A DNA stretch of 64,000 nt from Polyangium mundeleinium (GTDB lineage Bacteria; Myxococcota_A; Polyangia; Polyangiales; Polyangiaceae), in assembly GCF_028369105.1 (NCBI RefSeq), contig NZ_JAQNDO010000001.1, positions 12,866,501 through 12,930,500 on the forward strand, in the 5' to 3' direction. This document shows positions 26,882 through 35,874 of this stretch, in pieces; within the stretch, counting starts at the first letter, position 1; each line of letters starts with the position of its first letter. Below the pieces are notes generated by a model. It saw nothing but the letters and a program-made list of their open reading frames with translations. It had not been told where the DNA came from and did not search any database. The translations under genes were made by a program, and so were the position numbers.

Positions 26882-28509
26882 GGCTTCACCTCCTGCGAGG
26901 GCTTGCTGGCGTAGCGATATCCGTCGTTGGTCACGAGGCCGAGGACGAGGTCCTTGAACCGGTAATCGCTCGCCACGAAATCGGCGACGAGCTCCTCGAC
27001 GCTGTTCTTGTCCCCCTTGCCGGCGAGGTGCGCGCCGGCGTGCTCGTAAAACCGCCGCGCGATGCAGGCGCCGACTTCCGGGAGCGAGGCGGCGAGCTCC
27101 GCCATGTCGATCGGCCCGGCGACGGGATGGCCGTCGACCACCGTGGTCGAATCGACCGTCAGGCCATTCTCGTCGGTCTCGCGGTACACGCCGATCGCGT
27201 CGTACTTCTCGAAGGCGAAGCCGATCGGATCCATCTGCTCGTGGCAGCCTGCGCATTCCGGATTCGTCCGGTGCTCGTCGAGCCGCTGCCGCAGCGTGGT
27301 GGGCTTGCCCGGCTCGGCCTCGGGCAGCGTGGTGTTGATTCCGGGCGGGGGTGGCGGGATGTCCTGGCAGAACATGTTGAGCCGGACGAAGCGCCCGCGG
27401 TGGGTCGGCGACGTCTGCGTCTTGTGCGCGTTCAGCGCGAGGAACCCCGGCGTCGTCAGAATGCCTGCGCGCCGGCCGTCGTCGGGCAACGTGACGGGCG
27501 TCCATTCCGGCCCCGTGATGCCCTCGATGCCATACACGCGCGCCAGGTCCTCGTTGACGTACGTGTCGCGTGTCGTGAACATGTCCCGGAAATCGCCCTC
27601 TTTTTCGAAGACGTTGTTCTCGAACATGCGCTCCATCTCGATGCGCATCGAGGGCCCGAGCGTGGCCGAGAGCTGGGGGAATTTGTCCGGCTGCTTGTCG
27701 AGCGCGTCGAGCTTGCCGATGTTCATGAAGTCGCGGAAAAACCGCGTGAGCGTGACGCGCGCGCGGGGATCGTCGAGCAATCGCGATGCCTGGGCCTGCA
27801 CGCCCTCGGCCGTCGCGAGCTCACCGCGCCGTGCGGCCTCGCGAAGCGTATCGTCGGGGGGCGCGTCGAGCAGCAGGAACGAGAGGCGGCTCGCCATCTC
27901 CCAGCCCGTGTAGCGATACCCCTCGTCGCCCGGCTCGCCGACCTCGACGCGGAACAAGAAATGCGGCGAGAGCAAGACCGCGGCGAGCGCGAACTTGAGG
28001 CCCTGCGCCTCGTCTTCGAGGTCGGTCGCGACCTTCGCCGAGAGCACGTGCAACGACGTGACCTCCTCCTCGGAGACGGGCCTGCGCCAGGCACGCGTGG
28101 TGAACGAGGCGACGAAGTCCTTGACGCACGGCTCGCCCACGGCCGTCACGGGGCAACCGACGAGCGCGTCGCGCCGGGCCGGATCGGCGAAGATTTGATC
28201 GAGCAGCGCGTACGTCGCGTTCTCGTATTTCTCGGCGTCGACGGGGGCGATGGTGCTGCGGGCGGCGGAGATCGACGAGAAGCCGTAGAGCACGTCGTCG
28301 ACCGGCAAATCCGCGGGCATCGTGAGCGGTTTGCCGAAGAGATCGAGCCAGGCGTTCTGGATCTGCGGCCGCGTGAGGCGATGCAGCGTCGGCTCGGCGG
28401 GCGCGAACGCCGCGGCGGCGGCCCTCTCGTCGCCCGAGTCCCCGATCATGCCCACGCAACTCGCGAGGCCCACGAGCGCGCATAGCAAAGGCGCGAATGC
28501 CTGTCGCAT
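26878..28509 (-). CDS. DUF1592/DUF1588-type lipoprotein with a CxxCH heme-binding motif
   Basis: The product is 543 residues. The lipobox LVGLASC follows the signal sequence. The domains follow the planctomycete-type order DUF1587-DUF1595-DUF1592-DUF1588-DUF1585: LTRPQIQNAWLDLFG, FTTRAWRRPVSEEEV, LSPHFLFRVEVGEPG, FLALNAHKTQTSPTHRG and the heme motif NPECAGCHEQMDPIGFAF. This is a probable surface or periplasmic c-type cytochrome-like protein. It overlaps the DUF1552 gene by four bases. The ATG at 28509 was chosen to place the signal peptide at the N-terminus. Confidence 0.9.
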   Translation of the reverse strand: MRQAFAPLLCALVGLASCVGMIGDSGDERAAAAAFAPAEPTLHRLTRPQIQNAWLDLFGKPLTMPADLPVDDVLYGFSSISAARSTIAPVDAEKYENATYALLDQIFADPARRDALVGCPVTAVGEPCVKDFVASFTTRAWRRPVSEEEVTSLHVLSAKVATDLEDEAQGLKFALAAVLLSPHFLFRVEVGEPGDEGYRYTGWEMASRLSFLLLDAPPDDTLREAARRGELATAEGVQAQASRLLDDPRARVTLTRFFRDFMNIGKLDALDKQPDKFPQLSATLGPSMRIEMERMFENNVFEKEGDFRDMFTTRDTYVNEDLARVYGIEGITGPEWTPVTLPDDGRRAGILTTPGFLALNAHKTQTSPTHRGRFVRLNMFCQDIPPPPPGINTTLPEAEPGKPTTLRQRLDEHRTNPECAGCHEQMDPIGFAFEKYDAIGVYRETDENGLTVDSTTVVDGHPVAGPIDMAELAASLPEVGACIARRFYEHAGAHLAGKGDKNSVEELVADFVASDYRFKDLVLGLVTNDGYRYASKPSQEVKP

Positions 28510-28570
28510 GCGCTTGAAGTTACAAGACTCCAGGGAGTCGCTACAAGCGCGATTGTGATACGATCGGTCC

Positions 28571-29476
28571 GTGTCGACGCTGCGAATTTTCCACTCCGCC
28601 TCGAATCTTGTGTTTGCGCTCCTGCTCACGGCTTGTGCGAGCGGTGGGAGCGGCGACGAGGGCGGCGGCGGGGGAGGAAGCGCCGGCGGCGGCAGCGGAG
28701 GCTCGAACGAAGGCGGGCACGGTTGTTTCTCGACCGAGACCACGTGCAATGGCAAATGCGTCCACCTCGAGGACAACGCGTCGCATTGCGGCGCGTGCAA
28801 CAACGCCTGCGGGGCGGGCGGCGTCTGCCTGAACGGGACCTGCGCCTACGACTGCAATGGCACGCTCGTGGAAAACCCCGCCGATTGCCTGAACCTCTAC
28901 GGCGCGTTCGAAACCTTCCCGCCGGAGTGCCCGGGGTGCGGCACGGCAAACGCGCAGACGGGCGCATGCGGCTGCCCGAGCCCGGCGTCCGCGCTGCCGC
29001 TTCTGGTGCAAAGCGACTGCCCCGGCGTGCCGATGCGATCGGCGACGACGTTGCAGCTCTGCGTGACGCCCACGTTATCGCCGGACAGCGATTTCGGCGG
29101 AGCGTACCAGGTCGACGATCTCGACGGATGGTGCGGCTCGACCGCGCGTTGCCGCGTGGGAAACCCAATGGCCGGCGGGGCCTGCGTGTGCCCCGCGGGA
29201 TTCGACGAGGCCATCGGGCTGCGCTCGATCATCCGGCTGCCGTGCAACGGCGCGGAGGGAGGGTCGGTGGTGGTGCTTTGCGGCAACAAGGAGGCGCCGC
29301 TGCGAACGTTCGGAGGCGCATTCCAGGTGGACGACGTGGAGCCGACGTGCCGCGTGGGCAATCCGTGGACCGGGGGATGCTCGTGCCCAGCGGGGACGAA
29401 CGAGCATGTGTATCGCGTGATGGTGGATGGAGGGGCGGGGCTTTATGGGTCGACGGTTCGGCTTTGTATGCCCTGA
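28571..29476 (+). CDS. Cys-rich lipoprotein with Gly-rich linker and an internal repeat
   Basis: The product is 301 residues. The signal ends LLLTAC (lipobox), followed by a Gly/Ser linker (about 25-48) and the disulfide module CNGKCVHLEDNASHCGACNN, found in many myxobacterial surface proteins. Residues about 150-225 and 226-301 are two related modules, each holding FGGA(Y/F)QVDD, CRVGNP and C(V/S)CPAG. The start is a GTG at 28571. It is divergent from the DUF1592 gene, with 61 bp between the starts. The function is unknown. Confidence 0.8.
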   Translation: MSTLRIFHSASNLVFALLLTACASGGSGDEGGGGGGSAGGGSGGSNEGGHGCFSTETTCNGKCVHLEDNASHCGACNNACGAGGVCLNGTCAYDCNGTLVENPADCLNLYGAFETFPPECPGCGTANAQTGACGCPSPASALPLLVQSDCPGVPMRSATTLQLCVTPTLSPDSDFGGAYQVDDLDGWCGSTARCRVGNPMAGGACVCPAGFDEAIGLRSIIRLPCNGAEGGSVVVLCGNKEAPLRTFGGAFQVDDVEPTCRVGNPWTGGCSCPAGTNEHVYRVMVDGGAGLYGSTVRLCMP

Positions 29477-29482
29477 GCCGCG

Positions 29483-30889
29483 TTACCCCGCCCCCGCCGC
29501 CGCCTCCAGCGCTGCCCGCAAGAGCGCCGCCAGCTCCGCCGGGATCGTCGCGTCGAACTGCCCGATCAGCTTATCCGCTTCGAGCAGCATCACCTCCCCC
29601 GCCTCGCAATGCGCTTCGAGCGCCGCTCGTTCCGCTTCGCCCACCCGCACCACCGCCGCCGTCCCCGGCAAGGAGAGCGCCCACGTCGGCGCCATCGTCT
29701 CGTCCGTCGGCAGCCCGATCACCGCGACCTCCACGCCCTCGCCGAGACGCAGCGTCCCGAGCGAGCGCGTCAGCGGCGCCCGCGACGTCGGCTCCGGCGC
29801 CATCACCACGTCCGTGATCCGACGCATCGAGTACGCGAGCACCCCCAGCCGTTGCGGGCTCGTCGCCAAGAGCAGCCGCGGCGGCACCGAGAAGCCGGGG
29901 CGCACGAGCCGCGTCGCCAGCGAGCGCAGCACCGGGATCTGCTCCGGCGTCGCCAGCGGCGTCGTCAGCGTGGCGAGCGGGATCGTCTTGACCTTGCCGC
30001 TCTTCTTGAGCTGCCCGAGCGCGTCCAGGATTTCGAGGTCCGGACCGTCGATCTCGTCGAGCAGCTCGTCGATGCTGCGCGGCATCTGCAAGAGCTCGAA
30101 GATCCGACCCCGCATCGACTCCGGGTCCGGCATCGACTCCGGGCCGTCGAGCAGCCCCGAGAGGCTCGCCAGGTCCGAGAGCGCAAACACCTCGCCCTCG
30201 GGCGAGAGGCTCGCGCGACGCTCGTTGAGCTCGTCGACCTGCCGCATCGCCTCCATCAGCAGCATGTTCGTGGAGGCCTGGATGCGGCGCTGGGTCGGCG
30301 GGTCGCCCGGCGAGAAGGCGAAACGGCCGCGGCGCTCGGCGAGCAGCCGGTAGAGCGCGCGTTCCCCCGTCCGACGGCTGAAGCTCGCGTCGACGATCTG
30401 CCCCTCGGCGAGCTTCACCTCACCCGGGCCCCGCGCCGTGGTGATGCTCAGCGACCCCGTCCGGCGGTTCATCGCCAGGAGCTGCAGCATGTCCACGAGC
30501 GGCACCTGCTCCAGGTCGCCGCGGATGTCCTGCGGCAGCGGCGGACGCGACACGCGCCGCGACACCTCCGTGATGCGCGAGACGATCTGGTCGACGTCGA
30601 CCCGCATCACCTCATCCTGCACGAGGTCGACGTCGACCATCTTGTCGACGAGGAAGAGCACCGGGATGTCGGCGAACTCGGGCCTCTCCTTGAAGACCTC
30701 GCGCACGTTGCCGCCGCGCTCGGGGGCACGCGGCACGAGCACCACGTCGGGGCGGCTCTGGTAGGCCTGCTCGAGCGCGCTCTCCGCGCTGTTCGCGTTC
30801 GCCACCGCGAGGCCCATGGCCCGCAGCGCGGAGGCGAGCGCGCCGAGCGCGTCGACATCGGAGTCCACGAGGAGTACGCGTCGCGACAT
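29483..30889 (-). CDS. Receiver-like plus PATAN (DUF4388) signalling protein
   Basis: The product is 468 residues. Residues 1-115 have a receiver fold (RRVLLVDSDVDALGALASAL) but the phospho-Asp strand reads PDVVLVPRAPE, so phosphorylation is unlikely. Residues about 130-230 are a DUF4388/PATAN domain (LEQVPLVDMLQLLAMNRRTG, then GERALYRLL). The rest has helices and a beta domain with no recognised match. It lies 14 bp after the gene at 30904 and is the last of a four-gene leftward operon beginning with the DUF167 gene. Confidence 0.83.
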   Translation of the reverse strand: MSRRVLLVDSDVDALGALASALRAMGLAVANANSAESALEQAYQSRPDVVLVPRAPERGGNVREVFKERPEFADIPVLFLVDKMVDVDLVQDEVMRVDVDQIVSRITEVSRRVSRPPLPQDIRGDLEQVPLVDMLQLLAMNRRTGSLSITTARGPGEVKLAEGQIVDASFSRRTGERALYRLLAERRGRFAFSPGDPPTQRRIQASTNMLLMEAMRQVDELNERRASLSPEGEVFALSDLASLSGLLDGPESMPDPESMRGRIFELLQMPRSIDELLDEIDGPDLEILDALGQLKKSGKVKTIPLATLTTPLATPEQIPVLRSLATRLVRPGFSVPPRLLLATSPQRLGVLAYSMRRITDVVMAPEPTSRAPLTRSLGTLRLGEGVEVAVIGLPTDETMAPTWALSLPGTAAVVRVGEAERAALEAHCEAGEVMLLEADKLIGQFDATIPAELAALLRAALEAAAGAG

Positions 30890-30903
30890 GGCCCTCCCTT
30901 ATC

Positions 30904-32700
30904 CTATCCAATCACCCGGACGCCCGCGGCCCGGCCGAGGCGCTCGGCCAGCACGTCGGCGAGCAGCGGATCGGCCGCGTGCGCACCCCGGAGCAAGCCG
31001 TCGTCGTTGCGCGCCACGAGCGCGTAGGCCCCGTGTTCGGCGATGATCGCCAGCGCCTCGATCCGCTCGCAGCCCGGCACGCTCCGCAGGTCGAGCGCGT
31101 GCAGCGTGATCTTGTCGGCGTCGTGCCCCAGCGCCGAGCGCACGGCCGCGCCGAGGCAAAGGTCCGTGTGGTGCGCGACCACGATCGTCGCCGCGCCGCC
31201 GCGCTGCGCGTCGGCCACCACCGCCTGCGCGAGCGACTGCGCTTCGGCCGCGGCCAGCTCGATCGGCCGCACCGCCGACGTCTGCCGCGCGGGCGCCGCG
31301 TTCACCGTCTCCCAGATCAGCATTTCGAGCAGGTCCGGCACCGTGCTCGACTCCGGATCGAGCCTGTGCACCACCGACGTCTTGCTCGCCTCGGCACGCA
31401 AGCGCGCGACCCGGAGCAGCTTGCCGAGGTCTTGCCCGTCGGTCGGGAACGCCGCGGCGCCGACGAGCAGCGCGCGGCTCGTGGCCGACTTCTCCCCGCT
31501 CCCGAGCCGCGCGATGCGACGCCGGACCGAGTGCGCGCCGAGGCCACTCGTCTCGGGCAGCAGCAGGTGGAACTCGTTCTCGTCGACGCGGGCGAGCACA
31601 TCCGTGTCGTGGATCGTGGCGAGCAGCCGGTCGGCGTACTCGGGCGGGGAGAGCGCCGGCTGCCCGGGGATCGGCTCGTACACCATGGTCACGATCGCGA
31701 ACCGCCGGTTGTACCGGCGCGCGCGCCCGATCTCCCGACCGGCCACGTCGACGTAATAGGCGAACGAGTACGCGCTCGACGTCGGGTCCTTGATGGCCGC
31801 GCCCCCGCGGGCCGCGCGCTCGCGCTCGCCGAGCATGGCGATCGCGGTCGCGGCGACGTTCGCGAGCAGCCGGATGATCCCATCGATCGGCGGGTCGGCG
31901 CCGGCCGGTGCGGGGACACGTGGCTTGTCCTCATCGAGCAGCACATACCCCGCCGCGACGTTGCGCGAGCCGAGCGGCACGGCGAGCAGCCGGCGCGGCG
32001 TGGCGAACGTGTCGAGGATGTGTTTTTCGGTGCCGGCCTTGGGCGCGCTGTCGAGTCCGGGGCTCGCGGCGCCGAGCACGAGCTCTTGCGGCGTGTCCCC
32101 CGCGAGATACACGGCGGCGCCCTTCGCGCCCGTCACCTCGACGAGGATCTCCACGAGCTCACGCGCGGCGCTCGTCCGGTCCGCCGCTTCGGCGATCTCG
32201 GCGATGCGGGCGATCCATCCCGTCGCGCGTGCGCTCACGGCGGCGGCGCGCTCCAATCGATCTCGCTCGGCGCGCTCGACCAGCCGTTGCTTGATCCCCC
32301 AGACCGAGCTCAGGACATCGTCGCCCGAGAGCGGCATCAAGAGCAGACCCGACGCGCCGAGCGAGAGTGCGCTCGCGGCGGCGTCGAGGTTCTTCTTCGT
32401 CGCCAGCGTCACCACGGTGATGTCCGCCACGAGCGCCTTCAGGTGGTGCACCAGGCTCAGGCCTGCGCCGTCGCCGATCCCGAGCTCCACGAAGGCGATG
32501 TCCGGCATCTCGGCCGTCGCCATCATGAACGCCTCGGAGAAGTCGGCCGTCACCAGCACCTTGTCGAAGCGCAGCACGCGCGGGACGAGCTCGCGTATGG
32601 CGGCGTCTTGCGCGATGCAGAGCACGGTCAGCGCGGGCGCGCCGCCCCGATCGAGCGGCCGGCGGCGGGACGCGGGGATCGGGGGCATGGAGTTCATCAT
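30904..32700 (-). CDS. Receiver-GAF-degenerate GGDEF signalling protein
   Basis: The product is 598 residues: a receiver-like domain (about 25-145, DIAFVELGIGDGAGLSLVHH, lacking a clear phospho-Asp), a GAF-like domain (about 175-300), a GGDEF-like domain (about 320-440) in which the signature is VDENEF rather than GGDEF, and a C-terminal segment of about 130 residues resembling a second degenerate receiver. Diguanylate cyclase activity is unlikely. The ATG at 32700 overlaps the dapF stop (ATGA), so translation is coupled. Confidence 0.8.
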   Translation of the reverse strand: MMNSMPPIPASRRRPLDRGGAPALTVLCIAQDAAIRELVPRVLRFDKVLVTADFSEAFMMATAEMPDIAFVELGIGDGAGLSLVHHLKALVADITVVTLATKKNLDAAASALSLGASGLLLMPLSGDDVLSSVWGIKQRLVERAERDRLERAAAVSARATGWIARIAEIAEAADRTSAARELVEILVEVTGAKGAAVYLAGDTPQELVLGAASPGLDSAPKAGTEKHILDTFATPRRLLAVPLGSRNVAAGYVLLDEDKPRVPAPAGADPPIDGIIRLLANVAATAIAMLGERERAARGGAAIKDPTSSAYSFAYYVDVAGREIGRARRYNRRFAIVTMVYEPIPGQPALSPPEYADRLLATIHDTDVLARVDENEFHLLLPETSGLGAHSVRRRIARLGSGEKSATSRALLVGAAAFPTDGQDLGKLLRVARLRAEASKTSVVHRLDPESSTVPDLLEMLIWETVNAAPARQTSAVRPIELAAAEAQSLAQAVVADAQRGGAATIVVAHHTDLCLGAAVRSALGHDADKITLHALDLRSVPGCERIEALAIIAEHGAYALVARNDDGLLRGAHAADPLLADVLAERLGRAAGVRVIG

Positions 32701-33554
32701 GGCGTGGTCCCGGCCCACGATGGAGGACTCGTGTGGCCCGGGCCAAGCCCGAAGCTCGTTTCCCACGTCCCACGGAACACCCGCCGCGCCGGCCCTTTCA
32801 TCCGCAGCGCCCGCGCTTCGTCCACCGTGATCTCGAGCGGCCCGCCCGGCAGAAACACCTCGATCGGCGCGCCCCGCGGGGCCCGACCTTGCTCACACGC
32901 CGCCGCCGCCACGGCGCACGCGCCCGTCCCGCAGGCGAGCGTCCGCCCCACGCCGCGCTCCCAGACCGTCACGGCGATCCGCGGCCGCGCCCCTTCCCCG
33001 AGCATCCGGCAGAACTCCACGTTGATCCCTCCCGCCGGCGCTGTCGCCACCGTCGGCCCCACCCGGTCGATTTCATCCTCGGCGTATGGCTCGAACGTGA
33101 TCGCGTGTGGATTGCCCACATCGACGGTCGTGAACCCGTGCTTCCGCCCTTCCGCCTCCACGTCGAGCCTCGGCCCCATCTTCGCGTGACCCATGTCCAC
33201 GGTCACGTCGTAAAGACCCTCGCGCCTTCGCTCGATGGCGCACGGCTTGTCCCCTGCGTCCGTGGCGATCACCATCGACAGCCCCTCGGCGCCCGTTCGG
33301 TCGGCGAGGAACGCGGCCACGCACCGGAGCCCGTTCCCGCACATCTCCGGCCGCGACCCGTCGGCGTTCAGCACGACCATGCGCGGCGTCGCGCCGCCGA
33401 TCACGAGCAGCACGCCGTCGCCGCCGATGCCTCGGTGCCTGTCGCAGAGCGCGCGTGCTTGCTCCGGCGTGATCGCATCTTCCGAGCTTGCATCAAGGAC
33501 GACAAAATCGTTGCCGAGCCCTTCCCACTTCTCGAACGCGAGCGTGCCGCTCAT
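32697..33554 (-). CDS. dapF: Diaminopimelate epimerase
   Basis: The product is 285 residues and converts LL- to meso-diaminopimelate for lysine and peptidoglycan synthesis. Both catalytic cysteines are in place: NADGSRPEMCGNGLRC and TLACGTGACAVAAAACE. The start FEKWEGLGNDFVVLD is typical. The last ~20 residues (GPGHTSPPSWAGTTP) are an unusual Pro/Thr tail. The gene overlaps the DUF167 gene upstream and the receiver-GAF gene downstream by four bases each (ATGA at both junctions). Confidence 0.95.
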   Translation of the reverse strand: MSGTLAFEKWEGLGNDFVVLDASSEDAITPEQARALCDRHRGIGGDGVLLVIGGATPRMVVLNADGSRPEMCGNGLRCVAAFLADRTGAEGLSMVIATDAGDKPCAIERRREGLYDVTVDMGHAKMGPRLDVEAEGRKHGFTTVDVGNPHAITFEPYAEDEIDRVGPTVATAPAGGINVEFCRMLGEGARPRIAVTVWERGVGRTLACGTGACAVAAAACEQGRAPRGAPIEVFLPGGPLEITVDEARALRMKGPARRVFRGTWETSFGLGPGHTSPPSWAGTTP

Positions 33555-33886
33555 CGCTTCGCCTTGCTGAAGAGCTCGCGCACCGTGGTCGAGCTCGTCC
33601 CGTTGATCTCCAAGAGCTTGCTGCGGCTGCTCGTGCCCACGAGAATGTTCACGTCCGCGCGGCGCACCTCGAGCACGCGTGAAAGGAGCTTGCGCAGCTC
33701 CTCGTTTGCGGCTCCTTCGGCGGGTGGCGCGGTCAACGCGACGTCGAGCGCTCCTTCGCGCACCCCGAGGATCGAACAGCGAGACGAGCGCGGGCGCACG
33801 TGCACGGAGAAGCGCACGGCGCCGGCGCGCTCGCTCATCTCGAGGCGCGACCATTCCCCGGGAATCTGGTTCGTTGCTTTCGACAT
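33551..33886 (-). CDS. DUF167 (YggU) family protein
   Basis: The product is 111 residues. The core matches DUF167: VRFSVHVRPRSSRCSILGV, then LTAPPAEGAANEELRKLLS and VNILVGTSSRSKLLEI. The function is unknown; the family often sits beside cell-division or envelope genes. ATG 33886 is used, and an internal ATG 16 codons later is possible. The stop overlaps the dapF start (ATGA). Confidence 0.88.
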   Translation of the reverse strand: MSKATNQIPGEWSRLEMSERAGAVRFSVHVRPRSSRCSILGVREGALDVALTAPPAEGAANEELRKLLSRVLEVRRADVNILVGTSSRSKLLEINGTSSTTVRELFSKAKR

Positions 33887-33993
33887 CGCGCGGTGGGCGC
33901 ATCCTAGCGCAAACCGAGACGTCCATACCGTTCCTGAATTCGAACTTTCGCCCGATCCTTTTGGGACCTGCCTTCCTGTACTAGCGTGGGGGC

Positions 33994-35157
33994 ATGGCGC
34001 GACTTCGTTGGATGACAGCGGGTGAATCTCACGGCCCTTCGCTGGTGGCCATCGTCGAAGGCATCCCGGCCGGGATGCCCCTCCTCTCCCAGGACGTCGA
34101 TCACGACCTCGCACGACGTCAACGCGGGTATGGCCGTGGCGGGCGCATGAAAATCGAAACGGACCAGGCCCAGCTCGTCGGCGGCGTCCGGGGTGGCGAG
34201 ACCCTGGGCGGCCCCATCGCCCTCCGCATCGACAACCGCGACCACGCCAACTGGGCCGGCCGCATGGGCCCGGACCCCTTCCCCGCGCCCCCCGAACCCC
34301 TCACCCGCCCCCGCCCCGGCCACGCCGACCTCGCGGGCGGCCTCAAGTACGACCGCAAGGACCTCCGTGACATCCTCGAACGGGCCAGCGCCCGCGAGAC
34401 CGCCTCCCGCGTCGCCGTCGGTGGCATCTGCCGCAAGCTCCTCGCCCTCCTCGAGATCGACATCTTCGCCCACGTCGTCTCCATCGGCTCGGTCACGGCC
34501 ACCCTCCCCGACCTCCCCTTCTCCGAGCTCCGCGCCCGCGCCCGCGCCTCCGACCTCGCCTGCGTCGACCCCGACGCCGAGCCCGCCATGCGCACGGCCA
34601 TCCACGAAGCCTCGCACGCCGGCGACACCCTCGGCGGCGTCTTCGAGGTCATCGCCACCGGACTCCCGCCGGGCCTTGGCAGCCACGTCCAGTGGGACCG
34701 CAAGCTCGACGGCCGCCTCGCCCAGGCCCTCATGAGCATCCACGCCATCAAGGGCGTCGAGCTTGGCCTCGGCTTCACGGCCGCCACCCTCCGTGGCTCG
34801 CAGGTCCACGACCCCATCACCTACGACCCGGCCCACCACTTCGACCGACCCACCAACCGCGCCGGCGGCCTCGAAGGAGGCATCACCAACGGCATGCCCC
34901 TGATCTGCCGCGCCGCCATGAAGCCCATCGCCACCCTCCGACGAGCCCTCCCCTCCGTCGACGTCCACACCAAGGAACCGTTCGACGCCGCGCACGAGCG
35001 CAGCGACATCTGCGCCGTCTCCGCCGCCTCCGTCGTCGGCGAGGCCATGGTCGCCATCACCCTGGCGGACGCCGTCCTGGAGAAGTTTGGAGGCGACAGC
35101 CTGGGGGAGCTTCGGCGCAACGTGGAGACCTACCGCGCGCAGCTCGCGGCGTACTGA
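33994..35157 (+). CDS. aroC: Chorismate synthase
   Basis: The product is 387 residues and carries out the last step of the shikimate pathway using reduced FMN. Motifs: WMTAGESHGPSLVAIVEGIP, RRQRGYGRGGRMKIE, RASARETASRVAVGG and RPTNRAGGLEGGITNGMP. It is divergent from the DUF167 gene. The next rightward gene is the fused aroKB, but 717 bp of repeats separate them. Its 3' third is strongly C-rich at wobble positions. Confidence 0.96.
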   Translation: MARLRWMTAGESHGPSLVAIVEGIPAGMPLLSQDVDHDLARRQRGYGRGGRMKIETDQAQLVGGVRGGETLGGPIALRIDNRDHANWAGRMGPDPFPAPPEPLTRPRPGHADLAGGLKYDRKDLRDILERASARETASRVAVGGICRKLLALLEIDIFAHVVSIGSVTATLPDLPFSELRARARASDLACVDPDAEPAMRTAIHEASHAGDTLGGVFEVIATGLPPGLGSHVQWDRKLDGRLAQALMSIHAIKGVELGLGFTAATLRGSQVHDPITYDPAHHFDRPTNRAGGLEGGITNGMPLICRAAMKPIATLRRALPSVDVHTKEPFDAAHERSDICAVSAASVVGEAMVAITLADAVLEKFGGDSLGELRRNVETYRAQLAAY

Positions 35158-35163
35158 CCAGGA

Positions 35164-35179
35164 CGTTTCACGTGAAACA
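35164..35179. other. parS centromere-like site 1
   Basis: The 16-mer CGTTTCACGTGAAACA differs from the consensus ParB site TGTTTCACGTGAAACA only at its first base. It lies 6 bp after the aroC stop codon. All four copies in this window share the 20-mer ACGTTTCACGTGAAACATCC. Confidence 0.93.
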
Positions 35180-35191
35180 TCCGGCCTGACC

Positions 35192-35526
35192 CGACCTCGA
35201 GCTTGCCCTCGCCCATCTCTGCGCCCCGCAGACATGTACCCGAGGTCACCCTCGCCCATCTCTGCGCCCCGCAGACCAGCCTCCAAGCTTGCCCTCGCCC
35301 ATCTCTGCGCCCCGCAGACCCACCTCCAAGCTTGCCCTCCACCATCTCTGCGCCCCGCAGACCCACCTCCAAGCTTGCCCTCCACCATCTCTGCGCCCCG
35401 CAGACATGTACCCGAGGTCACCCTCGCCCATCTCTGCGCCCCGCAGACCAACCTCCAAGCTTGCCCTCCACCATCTCTGCGCCTCGCAGACCAACCTCCA
35501 AGCTCGCCCTCCACCATCTCTGCGCA
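35192..35526. repeat. 43-bp tandem array, about 7.8 units, each with a short hairpin
   Basis: CATCTCTGCG starts at 35214, 35257, 35300, 35343, 35386, 35429, 35472 and 35515, giving an exact 43-bp period. Each unit contains the dyad TCTGCG-CCC-CGCAGA; the unit at 35472 has a loop change (CCC to CCT) but keeps the stem, and the last unit is degenerate. Units have two interchangeable arms: GACATGTACCCGAGGTCACC (units 1 and 6 style) or a CCTCCAAGCTTGCC-containing arm. The period is not a multiple of three, so it is not a peptide repeat. It lies between aroC and aroKB. Confidence 0.93.
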
Positions 35527-35573
35527 TGTCCAACCCCACCCCAACCGCGGAGGCATGGTCCTGTGCTGGACCG

Positions 35574-35830
35574 GAGCGGAGGGGGTGTCGGGCGGCGGGA
35601 GGTCGGGGGGGCTGGGGGGGGGACCCGTTGTCTGAGCGAGCCACGCCCTACCTCTCGAAACCCCACACCCCAACCCTCACCCACGTGACCTAGCCGGTGG
35701 GCGACATCCATCCCCTCCCGGGTCTTGCCCAAACCTCGACACCCTCCCAATCCGTCCGGCGTGGCTCGCGAGTTCGGGTGGGGCCCCCAGCCCCCCCGAC
35801 CTCCCGCCGCCCGGCGCCCCCTCCGCGCTC
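35574..35830. repeat. Long inverted repeat with ~73-bp arms
   Basis: The left arm (35574-35647) and right arm (35758-35830) are inverted copies. They include a perfect 30-bp block (35589-35618 with 35784-35813) and a perfect 12-bp block (GCGAGCCACGCC, 35636-35647, with GGCGTGGCTCGC, 35758-35769). The loop is about 110 bp. It lies between the 43-bp array and aroKB, whose ATG is 45 bp downstream. The arms are extremely G- or C-rich (runs of seven to nine G). Confidence 0.88.
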
Positions 35831-35874
35831 ACTCCACCTAGACAAATCCTCTCCCCCATCGAATCGTAACCCCC

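Noticed and set aside
35192-35526. CRISPR array
   Set aside because: Units are contiguous 43-bp repeats with no unique spacers and no cas genes nearby.
33904-35673. 589-codon minus-strand frame opposite aroC and through the 43-bp array
   Set aside because: Its translation over the array only reflects the 43-bp repeat, and the rest is an aroC shadow.
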